Shown: piece after piece, positions 50,505 to 62,370 of the stretch
Layout of the letters: each line of letters opens with the position of its first letter
How positions within the stretch are numbered: position 1 is the stretch's first letter
Source: Callaeas wilsoni
Taxonomy: Eukaryota > Chordata > Aves > Passeriformes > Callaeidae
Assembly: GCA_013398955.1 (NCBI GenBank)
Contig: VWPU01005001.1
Coordinates: 62,001 to 126,000, forward strand
Length of the DNA: 64,000 nt
Direction: 5' to 3'
The notes under the pieces: model-generated
The model's input: the letters and a program-made list of their open reading frames with translations, nothing else
Database searches by the model: none
Told to the model about the DNA's origin: nothing
Program-made: the position numbers and the translations under genes

Positions 50505-51085
50505 AAGACACCCCTCATTCTGCTGGCAGTGCTCTTCCAGTGCTGTCCAAGATGCTCTTGGCCTTTGTGGCAAGGGCATGTTACTGGCTTACAACCACCT
50601 TGTCCTCCAGGACTCCCAGGTACTTTTTGCAAAGTCATCCCTCAGCATGAGCTGGTGCATGGAGTTGGTCCTCCCCAGGTACAGGACTTTGCTCTTCCCT
50701 TTGTTGAACTTCATAAGGGTCATGTCTTTCTATTTCTTCAACCCACTGAGGTCATCCAAGAGCGATGGTGTATCAACAACTCTCACTCTTGGAATGTCTG
50801 TGACCTTGCTGAGGGTCCAATTCCCTGCTGCCATCCAGGTCAGTAATGAAGAAGTTGAAGAGCATTGGCCCCAGTACTGACTCCTGAGATGTATCACTGT
50901 TGACTGGCCCCTAGCTGGACTCCATGCTGCTGATCACAACCCTGTGAGACTGACGGTTCAGCTAATGTTCAGTACACCTCGCTGTACACTTATTTAGTCC
51001 ATACTCCATCAGTTTGCCTATGAGACTGTTATGGCAGATAATGTCTAAAGACTTAACTAAAGCTGAGACTACTAAAATATCCCGT
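50505..51085 (-). mobile_element. CR1 LINE fragment reaching into the reverse-transcriptase region
   Basis: On the minus strand, GACATTATCTGCCATAACAG and the block encoding the SSVLGPMLFNFFITDLDG-like motif come first. Then follow AAGTTCAACAAAGGGAAGAG, CCTGTACCTGGGGAGGACCA and the GTCCTGGAGGACAAGGTGGT block. The order is that of CR1 ORF2 entering its 3' end. Frames are broken, so the copy is dead. It extends further 5' than the other younger CR1 copies here. Confidence 0.85.
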
Positions 51086-53252
51086 CTCTGCTCAGACAGT
51101 ATTTCTGTATTATTCCTCCAGATTGCCTGTCCTGCTTCCACCTCTGGTATGCTGCATTTTTATATTTAGGTTTTGTCAGGAGCTCCTTGCTCATGTTCAT
51201 CCATGCAGACTCCTTGCATGTATGCATGTGTGTTTCTTTTCAAGAAGGAGCAAAGAGGAGGAGAAGGAAGATGCTTTGTGTGAGTACAGTCTGTAAGAGG
51301 AGTCTGTCCCAAGGCAGAGGAAGTCTGCTGTGAAAAACAGGAGACCGCATCCATGGGGAGAAATCTGGCCTGTAGGGATCGTGGCTGCCGGATATGCCAC
51401 TGAGGAAAGCAGGTGTGCAACTGTTCCAGGCAGGCAAAATGATGACAAAGTGTTTGAATATTCCCCTGGCATGTGAGGTGTCCTCCTGCCTGCCCAGAAG
51501 GATCTTCCCTCCGTACTCACAGGAGGAGGCACACCAAAAGGTGGTGGGAAGGTTGAGGTTCAGGAGAAGCAGGGAGCAGGCACAAATTTACTTTAATTAC
51601 AGTGTTCAGCATCAGTATTTGAAAGGTAGGAGCTGTAGGCCAGTATCTTCTCTTAAAATGAGGACAACAAGGGATGCATCCTAGAAATAAGTAAATTGCC
51701 TTTGAACTATCCTAAAAATAGGAATTGACTGCAATTTTCTCTAAGGAACATAGAAAAAATAGTAACTGTGTTGATTTCTAGTATTTATCTTAAGGATGTA
51801 GCAATGTTTTTATCACTCTCTTTTCCTTTTATTCAGCATGAAATTTTAAAGCACACTTCTCATACAAAAAGATACTTTAAAAAAGTGTTATGCCATAATT
51901 GTTATATATTCTTTTCCAAGTAAAATAGCAATTTGTCTTGATTAAAAGTAAGTCAGTCTGAAAATCAAGTTGCTCTTGGTATCAGTAAGAAATATTCTAA
52001 GTTAAAAGACTAATTAGAAGCCTTGCTGATGGGAATGTGGGCCATAATAATACTTATGCCTCTTTTATGTTGATTCTATAGGAATAAGAAAGGAGTTCTT
52101 TTCCTAGACTATAACCTTCATTATTAAATACTACTAGTCTTCTAGTAATGACAAAATGCAGTTTTGTGTAATTTTCTACATACATTCACAGTCTAGCTAT
52201 TAGTGTGTATATATTTTTGAAGGAATAAGGTACTATTGCTCAAATCAATTCATTATGCTGTTTTCTAAATGCTCTGTTCTTTCTTAGTCATTCCAAGCAG
52301 GCCTTTGATTCTGCCATCCATGATGCATCATTTTACCCTGCTGATTTAGCTAGTGAGAATAATTCAGTTTGGAATAATTCTCTTTTGTAGGATTCAATGT
52401 TTATGTATTTATTGAAAATACTAAACATGGATTTTATTTTTCTTTGTATTTCTCAGAATTCCTCATAGTACTTGGTCAGCATCAGCTTGGAAAGTTGATT
52501 AGATACAGTCAAGAAAAATAAATTATAACCCATGAATGAAGAATTGAAGTAACTTTGCTCTCTAGAGAAAGGAAACAAAAAAAATTAAATTAATCAGAAA
52601 TTATGACAGGAAGAGTCAAGTGGGAGAGAGAGTGGTCAAATCTGGTGAGAAGAAGCAGATTAAACCTCCTGTGTTTATTGATATTTATTGGTTCAGACCT
52701 AATTTTTCTAAGCAATGTAATGAGTTGTAAGGCTAGAACAGAGGACAAAATTTTAATGGATTGAAAATGTAACATGAAATTGTCTATGAAAACTTTTTGC
52801 TGGCATAACTTAAAATGGAAGTTTTATGAGCTCTAAAACAAGTAGAATTGATAGCTAGATTGTATATACCTGCTGGTTTGGACTTTTGAAAAGACCAAAC
52901 ATTTTATATTAGAAGTATGAAATCAGAGTCTGTTATTCTTCTTAAATGACCAAAATATCAGCTTATGTCTTTTAAAATAATATACCATTTTCTACATTTA
53001 CGCATGTAATATTTTACCCTGTGTGTACTTTATATAAAAGAGTCACAGAAACTGTAAAGTTTGATGTTGGTTGTGATGTGCCAAAGCTCTGGTCCTAGGT
53101 AAATGATAAGAATATTTATCATAAGAAAGATGTGTAAAAAAGGGATGAGTTTTGTATGCAGTGTACTAGAAGAGCTTTTCTTTCTTGAGTGCTGGATAAG
53201 AAGATACATTTCTGCAAGGAAAGGACTACATGTGTTCCTGTAAGCTCTCTTT
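51086..53252. other. intergenic, no gene recognised
   Basis: Mixed to AT-rich sequence. The 51.2-51.7 kb part is less AT-rich and purine-rich, with overlapping open frames up to 111 codons and no recognisable product. No repeat family was assigned. Confidence 0.55.
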
Positions 53253-53308
53253 TACATCAATTTGTTAGTGTTGGTAGGAGTACATCAATTTGTTAGCATT
53301 GGTAGGAG
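53253..53308. repeat. 28-bp tandem duplication
   Basis: Two adjacent copies of TACATCAATTTGTTAG plus 12 further bases, differing only at GT versus CA in the middle. A recent local duplication. Confidence 0.92.
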
Positions 53309-53844
53309 AGCATCTTAGAGGAAGACTGACTAAGCAGGGGAGGAGGGGTTGCTTACGTTGTATTTCCATCATGCTTGAAATGTTCAGCTCAAAATCCTTG
53401 TTTATTTATCACTGATCCTATCATTCATTTAATTTCTTCAGTCCACTGTCAGATCTGACAGTGCTGGTCAGTTTTCTTTTCTTTTTTCATTTATTTGCAT
53501 CTTCTAAGAAAGAGGTTTTATGAGGGGAAGTGCAGAGTTTCAAACAACTGAGAAAGCAACAAAGTTCTTACCTCCTCTTGAGATGTTGACTCTAACATTC
53601 GTTCCATTAGTCTCTCAGAAGTTTTCAAAGCAGCAGTCTTCACCTTTCTTTCCTTCTACCTGTGACTATAAAAGGAGCTTCTCATAAATGTCTGTAGTGC
53701 ATCTGCCTTCAAAACTCATCCCCACCAAAATACTTAAGAAACCAGTGGCAGTGATTAAGTTGCAGTCTGGCATTATCTTACAGCTAAGTAAACCTCACAG
53801 CCAGCTGTTACCAAAATCCATGTTTTTCCTTCAGTCCCCTCTAC

Positions 53845-53880
53845 ACTCACTTATGTTCCCACTCACTTATGTTCCCACTC
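53845..53880. repeat. 16-bp tandem duplication
   Basis: Two perfect copies of ACTCACTTATGTTCCC followed by a partial third copy (ACTC). Confidence 0.93.
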
Positions 53881-54514
53881 TCTCCTGTGCCATCACTTTT
53901 ACTTGTCTAGTCATGTAGTGAGATGTTTAAGGAAGCTAAACTGTCAGAAAAACAATTGCCTTTCTTTAAAAGCACCTCTCTGCCTGTTCAGTGTCACAGA
54001 TTGGGAGCAGATGAGTTTCAATGTCAAAGCCAGGGAAGATGATTCATGGGGCAGAAGAGTAGAGCAGCTTTACCCTTCTTTGTCAGCAGTTAACTTTTAG
54101 ATCATCTTAGCCATGACTGCATCTATAAACCCTGACTATACTGAGACTACTACTCACCACATTGATCTGTGCTGACTTGCTATCTGCCCGGGCTCTCACG
54201 TCTATAACCACCCTATTTCCTTTCTTTTCTACTTGGTTATAAGCTTTTTGTCCAGGGGCTGCCTATCTGTATTGCATTTGTAAACCACAACTGTTGCAAC
54301 TTCAAAACTTTTTGCTGTGATGTTTACCATACCTTAGAATTTTTCCTTCTTAACAGGTGTCAGACATTATTATTATTTCTAACTTGGGGAGGATGACACA
54401 ACCTCCACATAACTGTTTGCCAATGTCCTTGTGAAAAGACTTATTATTACAACATCTCCTTTGCATAACATAAATAAATATTGGGGATAAGAAAAATTTA
54501 TCCTTATTTAACAG

Positions 54515-54642
54515 GATGGAATTTGAGGGCTGGATACAGCTGTGTTGGGTATATGAAAACAAAAATGTCACCAAGCTTCAAGAGGAAAGAACTGTGAGGA
54601 GAATGTATGCACTGGTTGATCACATTTGTTTGGCTTTTGCAG
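54515..54642 (+). pseudogene. PSMA8: decayed exon of a proteasome alpha-4-type subunit (PSMA8/PSMA7 family)
   Basis: A 128-nt segment follows an intact acceptor (TATCCTTATTTAACAG). Its translation contains KLQEERTVRRMYALVDHICL and AFA, which aligns with the family's conserved [20 protein letters not shown]/AFAG stretch. Upstream nucleotides GATGGAATTTGAGGG also align with the codons for VGIRG. The segment ends at TTTTGCAG, exactly where the family has its next splice donor, but GT is replaced by AT. Several residues normally invariant are changed (ALDD to ALVD) and small compensating indels occur near 54533-54556. No matching exons were seen on either side. In mammals PSMA8 lies next to SS18 in head-to-head orientation, so a syntenic unitary pseudogene is the best reading. 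A retrocopy is unlikely because the match stops at exon boundaries. Confidence 0.7.
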
Positions 54643-54711
54643 ATATTGTTACCAGTTATTGCACCACAATACGTTACCTTGCAAGTATATGGTACATAGG
54701 AGACCTTTAAA

Positions 54712-54769
54712 ATTGAATTTATGAAGATTGAATTTATGAAGGTAATTGAATAACTATGAATTTATGAAG
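54712..54769. repeat. 15-bp tandem repeat, two and a half copies
   Basis: Perfect adjacent copies of ATTGAATTTATGAAG at 54712-54726 and 54727-54741, with a third diverged copy (TATGAATTTATGAAG) at 54755-54769. It lies about 70 bp beyond the PSMA8-like exon. Confidence 0.9.
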
Positions 54770-57700
54770 AATATTGTGAAGATGGACACTGTGGTTTGGT
54801 AGATTGGTACTAGGACATGAAGCCTCCTACACAACTGTTTTAAATATAGCTCAGGGATTCTTCTGGGGCCAGTGGGAATCATTTTGATTTTTCAAAATTA
54901 GTGGTCCTTTTTTTTTAAACCATCTTTTAGGTCTCTGTTTGCATCTTGTCATTAGGAAAAAGGCACTTGGATAGCAGAAGTCACTCTTCACTAATTCCAG
55001 TGGCAATAGGCAGACTGAAAGGGACAAGAAAGACTAACCTACAGATCAAATTCATCAAAACAAATGAGGATGACATCAGAAATATTTCTGGAGATTTGAA
55101 AGATAACTTTGGTCTTAAATCTCTGCTGCTGTCCTCCTCCTCTGCCCTAGATGCTACCTTTCGACATGTCAATCTCATAAAAGAGAGTATCGTTGCTACC
55201 TGCCACCACAAGGCAAAGGTCTTACCCCAGGCTGTGCTCTGTCACTTCTGTGCTGGCCTTGCTGCCTGGCTGGGGTGTGGTAAACCAGGCTGGAAGCCCT
55301 GCAGGGCAGAGAGAGAAGCCAGGAAAACCAGGGAATGTTTCTTGCAGTGTCTCACCCAGGCCAGGTGAGAGGCAGCAGACACTCAGAAGAAGAGGAAGCA
55401 ATTTAAAGAGCAAAGCCACAGCACTGACTTAGATCAGTCTGAACCCTCATATTAGTGTGTGCTACTGGGTGGTGGCACTTCCTCCTCCTGCCTCTGCTGT
55501 CCTGCTCTGTCCTAGGCACTGTCATCTCCTCCCTGGTGCCCTCTCTGATGCTGCTTTGGAGCCCTTGTGAATTGACTCAGCTCACCAACCTCCCAGAAGA
55601 AAAACCCTATTCACATGCTTTTTGAATTGATTCGCTGTGCAGCCATGTGAATCCCATACCTGTGAGGAAAAGGGGGAGTGAAGGAAGAAGTTGAGGGAGG
55701 AGATGTAACTGTCCTTTTTTGGGGATCAGACCATTAATGTCATTCGCTGAGGGTGGAATTTGGTGTTACACCTAAGCAACTGTGCATGCAGGCTGCTACT
55801 GAAGATAGTAGTGCTAAACTCACTGATCCAATGCAAAGTGAATTCTTTTTTTGGTGAGTTGCGACAAAGCTGTGTGATTGTTAAATCCAGTTCAAGGAAA
55901 GCTGCAGGAATGTCTGTGGAAGTGGTTGGGAAGAACAGAACTGCTGTATTTTGTGGCAATCTCTATTTAGGTTATGCTATCAGGAGGTGAAACTATCCTC
56001 TTTGTGTGCTTTCAGAAGGGATGAAAACAAAATTCAGCTTGAAAAAAAAAAATAGTATTGAGTTGGATCAACACACAGGTCTGACTTAACATCTGCAGAA
56101 TACAACAACTCAAAATAGAGAGTGAATGAAAATATGCAGAGAGGGGCAGGAGAGAAAACCTCTTCTTTCATAGCATAGATTGACTGATGCTGAACGTGGA
56201 ACTGCTCCCCAAGAAGGAGAGTCCAAGTGATCAAAGAAATTTTCAGCTTTTTGTAGTAAACAGCTCATCAGAATGATACAACTTTAAAAAAAATTTATCT
56301 TTTACCTTTGGAAGCTGCATGTTTTCACTGGCCTTACAAGCAGGTGAATTTGTGGGAGAATGGCAGAATGAAGAACTACACCAGAGAGTGAATAATTTAC
56401 TAGGAAATTGGGAAGTAAGGAACTTACTCTGCTGGCTTTACCATCAGGGAAGTTATAACGTGGTACTGTGCTTTGGACTTTCTACAGTATCTTGTAATGA
56501 AGAAGATTAAGGATGTACCTCAGTAGCCCTCTCTTCTTAAACACTATTATGGTGCTGCAACCCCCATTTTCTGGTACTGTGGTTGGTGGGAGTGGTACAA
56601 TACCAAAACCATGATGTATGCTACCTAGGGAAGAAGGTATTTTCATATGTGTTTTTGGAGTGGCTAAATCCATATTTAATAATGCGAGTTAAATTTTTGT
56701 AAACTTAAAAACTGTTATGGCCTGAAATTTTTTTACTTAAAATTGCTGTTTCTCAGAATAAAATTACTTCTGTGTGCGGTTTTGAATTTGTCTCTGTTTT
56801 CACCTACACTGTTTTCTCACCAGTTTCTGACTTTAAAAAAAATGCAATAGTTTCCTCCTTCTGGAATAATAATTTGTTGTTAGTTAATGAACGACTCTTT
56901 GTGATGAATTTATCATTGTGATTATGCAGACCTGACTGCTGGTGCCACAATAGTGATTTAAAGCACCATAGACTGACTCTTGAGGGTCCAGCCACAGTAG
57001 AATATATCACACACTGCATTGCAACTTTAGCAGATAAGCAGTTTGACACTTTTAGGTTTCTGCTTAAAAATGTCAGATGATAGCGAGTATCATGAAGAGG
57101 TATGGAAGGTGGTTGAGGAAATCCTGTGGCTAAAGGAACAGTCACACCTGACGGCAGCTGGTGTTGTCTATACTTTGTATTCAGTCCATCACGTATTTAC
57201 CACTATAATCTGATGGAGTATTTTCATTGCTGAGTTTGTGCTTAGTGGATTCTGAAAGTTCTTATGGCGCATGAGCTAATGGGGTAACTCTTTGCTAGTG
57301 AACAAAACTGCTGAAGACTACATTTTGTCCTCGAGACCATGTTCAAACCAGAGTCTCCTTGCCTCCAGAATGGACCAGCTGTGCCCTAGCTGTGCCCTAG
57401 CTGCAGGTTCCTGATGTGTGCCAGAGACCATTGTAGCAACAGAGATGATGGTGACCTTTCTGTTCTGGCATAAGTATAGCTAAAGCAGCTGGAAGTTGCT
57501 GCACTGGATTTGTCTTTCCGGTGCCCAACAAGAGTGGTGTCCACCTTCACTGCTCAGTTTTAATTAGTTCTCTTTGGTAAGGCTTAGTAGGAGAAGAAGA
57601 GGGAGGAAACCAGTGCATCAGCACATTTTGTAATTGCTTCCATATTTTGGTTATGAGTAAATTGGAACAATTTTTCTGTAGAATTAGAACTCCTCCAGAC

Positions 57701-59671
57701 CTGTAGGAGTATGTGCCTTGGTGAAGGCAAAATCAAGTGTCACACTGGCTTTGAGGGAAAGGACTGAAGGATATAAAGATCCTTTAAAGTCTTACACTAG
57801 TTTTATGTATGTTCTGTGCATTTTATGAATTTCTCTGCTTTTGTCCACCAATGAAATAACAAATTCAAAGTTGAATTGTGATTATCACTTCTGTATTGAA
57901 CTATCTCCATTTATAAGTGGGCAGTTTTATTACATAAGTACTTCTTATTACTATGTTGATACTGTAAAAGCTAGTTTTATCAATTTGATATTTTTGCCAA
58001 TTTTCTTTAGCCTCTTAATGCTATTGATGTTTTGATGTAATTGCTAGAACTAGTAAGTAAGTACACACTTTGTGTTGTCTCTATTTAAGAACTTTGTGGG
58101 GGGAAAGTTGCTTTTTGATAATTTTCCATGGAATAGCCATTCTTGCTATCTCCCTCACAATTCCCTTTTGCTTTTGATTTAAATGCCAATGAAACTGGAA
58201 AAAGTTTGGAATTCCATTTGAGAGAAACTCTGTACATGCCTTTTTTTCTTCTCTGATGTAAAGAAGTATGTACCAAACTTTGGCAGTTCTTCCAAACTGA
58301 GCCTCTTGGCTGTTTTTGCAAAAAACCCTGCCTAACTCAGCTGTGGCATTCTTAAAATGCTGGATATAGATCTGCATGGGTTAGTGAAATAGTCTACATC
58401 CCAGCTTACTTGGAATGCTTGTACCATGGACAGAAACTGAGCTGCTTCAACTATCGCTCACAGGACTGTGTTAAGGGTATTGAAATTTTTGTCCTTTCCA
58501 GAGCTATTGATCAGAAGAGGTTGTGGCAAACAAGAGTTGCCAGAATAGTTTATGTAAAGAAAAAGACATGTGCGGTATGAAAAAAGTTGAGAACTGCTGT
58601 TCTCTTGTATTTATGTTCCTAGATACCCTAATACAAAGTACTGAAACATTAGCAGAGTCTAACTAGGAGCTACGAGGGGAAATTGTTGACCCGGCAGACA
58701 GGCAGGTTGTGCACTGCACGTGGCATACTGACTGTGAGGGAGTCCCTTTGCAAAATGTACATGAGCCTTCATAAGATTTATTTCAGCAGGTAAGATCATG
58801 TGTGTTGTGGTAAAATTTGCAATTTCTTTCTGTCATCTGCAATTGGTGGCAATGCTAAAACTGGGTAAGAGTTTTTGGACTAGAAATACCCCAAAGTTGC
58901 TACAGGAGCTCAAAGGACACCATCAAATTAGCAATCACGTTTGCTAAGAAGTCATCCAGTACTAAGTGCATGCTAAAAGCTTCAAGAAAAGTCTGGGCCT
59001 GTTTCCTTCAGGAAAATGCAAAATACTTGCTAAATATACTTGTTTTAATGATTTCATTGTATCAACACTGTTAAATCTGGTGGAAAAAAACACTGAACTT
59101 GCTATAATAAAGAGAAACTAGCCATCCCAGGTATGGCTCTATAGGAAACAATTATATAAATGGTACGCAAAATCTTCTCACAAAAATTATTCCAGGTGAC
59201 ACCTGTGCATTCAACTTGATGTATGAAATCTCCCCTAACATCTGGTGGTACAATGTTAGGTGACTTTTGTAGTGTCTCTGTAGATTGATAGTGCTGGGAG
59301 CTATAATGGTTGCTGCTGATTTATAATAGTGTAAGACACTGTTGGGAACATTTCATGCAGGAAGCAGTGTAGGAAGGTGTATGGTAACATGCTACTTGTG
59401 TGGGTTGTGTAAGACATTATCACTGTCTTTGAAAATGAGGAAAATTATAGCAGTGTTTTATCCTGTACTGATCCTTATCACAGTGTTTCGACATATTGTG
59501 GTCTCTTTGTAGCTTAATAGCTTCTGTTTCTATCACAAGTGGAAGATACAGGCTTTATAGTATGTACAAAAATTTGCATTAAAAATATAATCAGAATGCA
59601 GTATTCTCATTTTTTGTAATAGTTACTGTAATACTACCTCTATAAAGTACTGCCAGCTGGTTAAAGGAAGG
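54770..59671. other. intergenic, no gene recognised
   Basis: AT-rich, with a more GC-rich patch at 55.1-55.6 kb that contains a 140-codon open frame (54946-55368, plus strand) of no recognisable family. A perfect 11-bp duplication AGCTGTGCCCT lies at 57377-57398. Further PSMA8 exons were looked for by eye and not found. Confidence 0.55.
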
Positions 59672-60070
59672 CAATCTTTCCTCTCTGCTCAGCACCAGTG
59701 AGGCCGCACCTGGAGTGCTGCGTTCAGTTCTGGGCTCTCCAGCACAAGAAAGACATGGATGTACTGGAGAGAGAAAGCAAAGGGCCCCAAGGATGATGTA
59801 AGGACTGGAGCATCTCACCTATGAGGAAAGGTTTAGAGGGTTGGGACTGCGCAGCCTGGAGAAGAGAAGGCTCAGGGAGATAAAGTCAATGTCAATAAAT
59901 ACATGGCAGGAGGGTGCAAAGAAGACAGTGCCAGTGGTGTCCAGTGAAATGAACGGAGAGAACGGGCTCAAACTGAAACGTAGGAAGTTATGTTGAACAT
60001 CAGGATTTTTTTTTTATTTTTACTATGAGGGTGATGGAGCACCAGAGGGTGTTGCCTGTCTCTAGGTATT
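59672..60070 (+). mobile_element. CR1 LINE fragment
   Basis: It contains CACCAGTGAGGCCGCACCTG, AGCACAAGAAAGACATGGAT, AGCCTGGAGAAGAGAAGGCT and CTCAAACTGAAACGTAGGAA in the CR1 order. Spacing shows internal deletions near 59880 and it is interrupted by a T-run at 60007. Decayed and non-coding. Confidence 0.88.
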
Positions 60071-61732
60071 CAGCTTGAATAACAAATTTTAACAAGTATA
60101 TATTTTGAAATTCAGTGCGCATTTCCTCTCTCCCAATACAATAGTACAGTAAGTGACCGTGACTTGGATGTTCCAGAAAGAGCACAGAAAAAATAGGGGA
60201 GGGAACAATATGCAAATGCGTTTTCCCAAATGTTTAAAGAGGGCAAACAATTCATTTGCTTTGCATTAATGCTTTTGAAATTACACTAATTTTTCAGTTT
60301 TAACATTTGTTCAAACTTTAAAATACCCCTCTTTCCCCCTTCAAATATGTGAGGGAAGGAAGGGAAAACAATCTCCATCTTTTTATTAATGACCAAAAGA
60401 AAAAAAACCATAAATCCAGGTATTCTTTGCAGGCACTTTTTGATCAAGTAAACCAGTTTCTTTGAATTATCCATGGAATAAAAATAAAGAAATAAGATTA
60501 CAGTTTCAGGTTCAGAAATCATTAGCTTTCTATGCTGTTATGCTCTTTGTGTATTAAGGGTGAATCAAATTATGAATTCCCAGTGGAAGACCAGCAGTTC
60601 AGCTAAAAAACATGCACCTTCTTAATCTAAGACAATATGCAAGCATAGGGAGGTTGAAATTTAACACACCACTCCAGCAATAGTTTTCTACAATGTGATA
60701 CTTGTGAGGATAAAGGAAAAATAGATTGGAGCGTCACAACTGGAAATCTGTGGCATTGATCATTTTGTTTTACACAGATTTTTAATGCAAAAGATACTGA
60801 AATGCAAGTTACAGAAGCAGAGAAGGGGAAAAGATGTAAGTCACAGAACAATTATGACAACATAATGTTTTTGAAGCTCTAAGAAGCAGTAATTTTCCAC
60901 AGTACACAGAGTTGCTGAATGAACTTGTTTCTATCTAAGCTGTGTTTCGCAGTTTTTCTGAAACATGATGGAGCTAGAGTTGTGCTACTCCTGATATGCT
61001 TGAGCTGTGTAAGAAGAGGCATATATTTATCTTTTTTTCCCCCTCGCACATGTGTCTGCCACAAAAAAATTACTGACGTGTTTTCCAGAAGCTGATGATT
61101 GGCCTGGGTTAGTGGTGGTACAAGATATGTAAAATCTGTCAGAACCTCTTTTTTTTCTCCTTTTTTATTGTAATTTTTGCAAATAGGCTAATTACTGCTC
61201 AGTGGTACTATGAGTCTAGTAAAGATCTTATTTGTGTTCTGTTTCATTTACTAAGAGTCGCAATGCTGTACATTATTCATGAGCAATATCAATAAATAAA
61301 TAAAATAGCAACGTCACTTTACATAATGCTGTTATTATTATAGGCCACTGCAGCTTCAGTGATAAAATTCTTCTTTTAGTGAGTTTTACTAGATAGCAAG
61401 TGGTATCCAGTATAACTTCATAGTATAGTTCTGTAATTGTTAAAATGTTAAGTCTGAGATCAATTGGTTTTACTGTCTGTATTCTGCTGAGAATATATTT
61501 GGGCCCAATGGCTAAGCTTTAATACTGTGGATCTTTTTCGTAGAGGCATTTTTACTGTACCTGTTTCCTGTTACTGTACATTTTCAGCTACATGTGGCTA
61601 TTGCTCTAGCTCATTTCTCTCTTCTTTTTTTCCTTTGTTCACTTAGTTTTCTGCTCTTTCTCACTTAGAGCCAAGCTTGTGAGGTGCGTGTGCTTTCCAG
61701 ACCTTCCTACCTTATCAGATCTCTTCCAGCTG
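60071..61732. other. intergenic, no gene recognised
   Basis: AT-rich sequence with short homopolymers. No coding, RNA or repeat signal was recognised. Confidence 0.6.
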
Positions 61733-62370
61733 AACATGAGCCAGCTGTGCCCAAGTGGCCAAGAAAGTCAACGACATCCTGGCTTGTGTCAGCAATAGTG
61801 TGGCCAGCAGGACCAGGGCAGTGATTGTCCCCCTGTACCTGGCACTGGTGAGGCTGCACCTCAAATCCTGTGGTCGCTTCTGGGCCCCTCACAACAAGAA
61901 AGACATTGATGTGCTGGAGCCTGTCCAGAGAATGGCAGTGCAGCTGGTGAAGGGTCTGGAGCACAAGTTGTTTGGAGAATGGCTACGGGAGTTGAGGGTG
62001 TTTAGTTTGGAGAAGAGGAGGCTGAGGGATTCCCTTCTCTCTCTCTACAACTACCTGAAAGGAGGATGTAGCAAGGTGGGAGTCGGTCTCTGCTCCCAAG
62101 TAACAAGAGATGGCATAAGAGGAAATGGCCTCAGATTGTGCGAGGGAAAGTTTAGACTGGAAATTAGGAAAAATTCTTCCACTGAAAGGGCTGTTGAGCA
62201 TCGGAACAGGCTGCCCAGGGAAGTGGTTAAGTCACAACCCCTGGAGGTATTGAAACGATCTATATGTGTGGTACTGAGGGACACAGTGTAGTGATTGACT
62301 TGGCAGTGCAGGGTAATGGTTGGACTTGATGATCTTCGTGGTCTTTTCCAACATAAATGTTTCTATGATG
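61733..62370 (+). mobile_element. CR1 LINE 3' fragment with residual open frame
   Basis: It runs from AACATGAGCCAGCTGTGCCC through CAGGACCAGGGCAGTGATTG, CTCACAACAAGAAAGACATT and GAACAGGCTGCCCAGGGAAG to the 3' end GATCTTCGTGGTCTTTTCCA...TTTCTATGATG. A 178-codon frame (61755-62291) survives, which is the 3' coding end of the element rather than a host gene. It is the best preserved CR1 here. Confidence 0.94.

Noticed and set aside
54643..54652. AT-type donor (minor spliceosome) after the PSMA8-like exon
   Set aside because: Minor-class AT donors need ATATCCTT. Here it reads ATATTGTT, better explained as a GT to AT mutation of an ordinary donor.
54946..55368. 140-codon plus-strand open frame after the PSMA8-like exon
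   Set aside because: No similarity to proteasome subunits or any family I know, no splice context tied to the relic exon, and partly low-complexity.
61755..62291. 178-codon plus-strand frame as a host gene
   Set aside because: The sequence follows the CR1 3' coding end and tail throughout, so it is repeat-derived.
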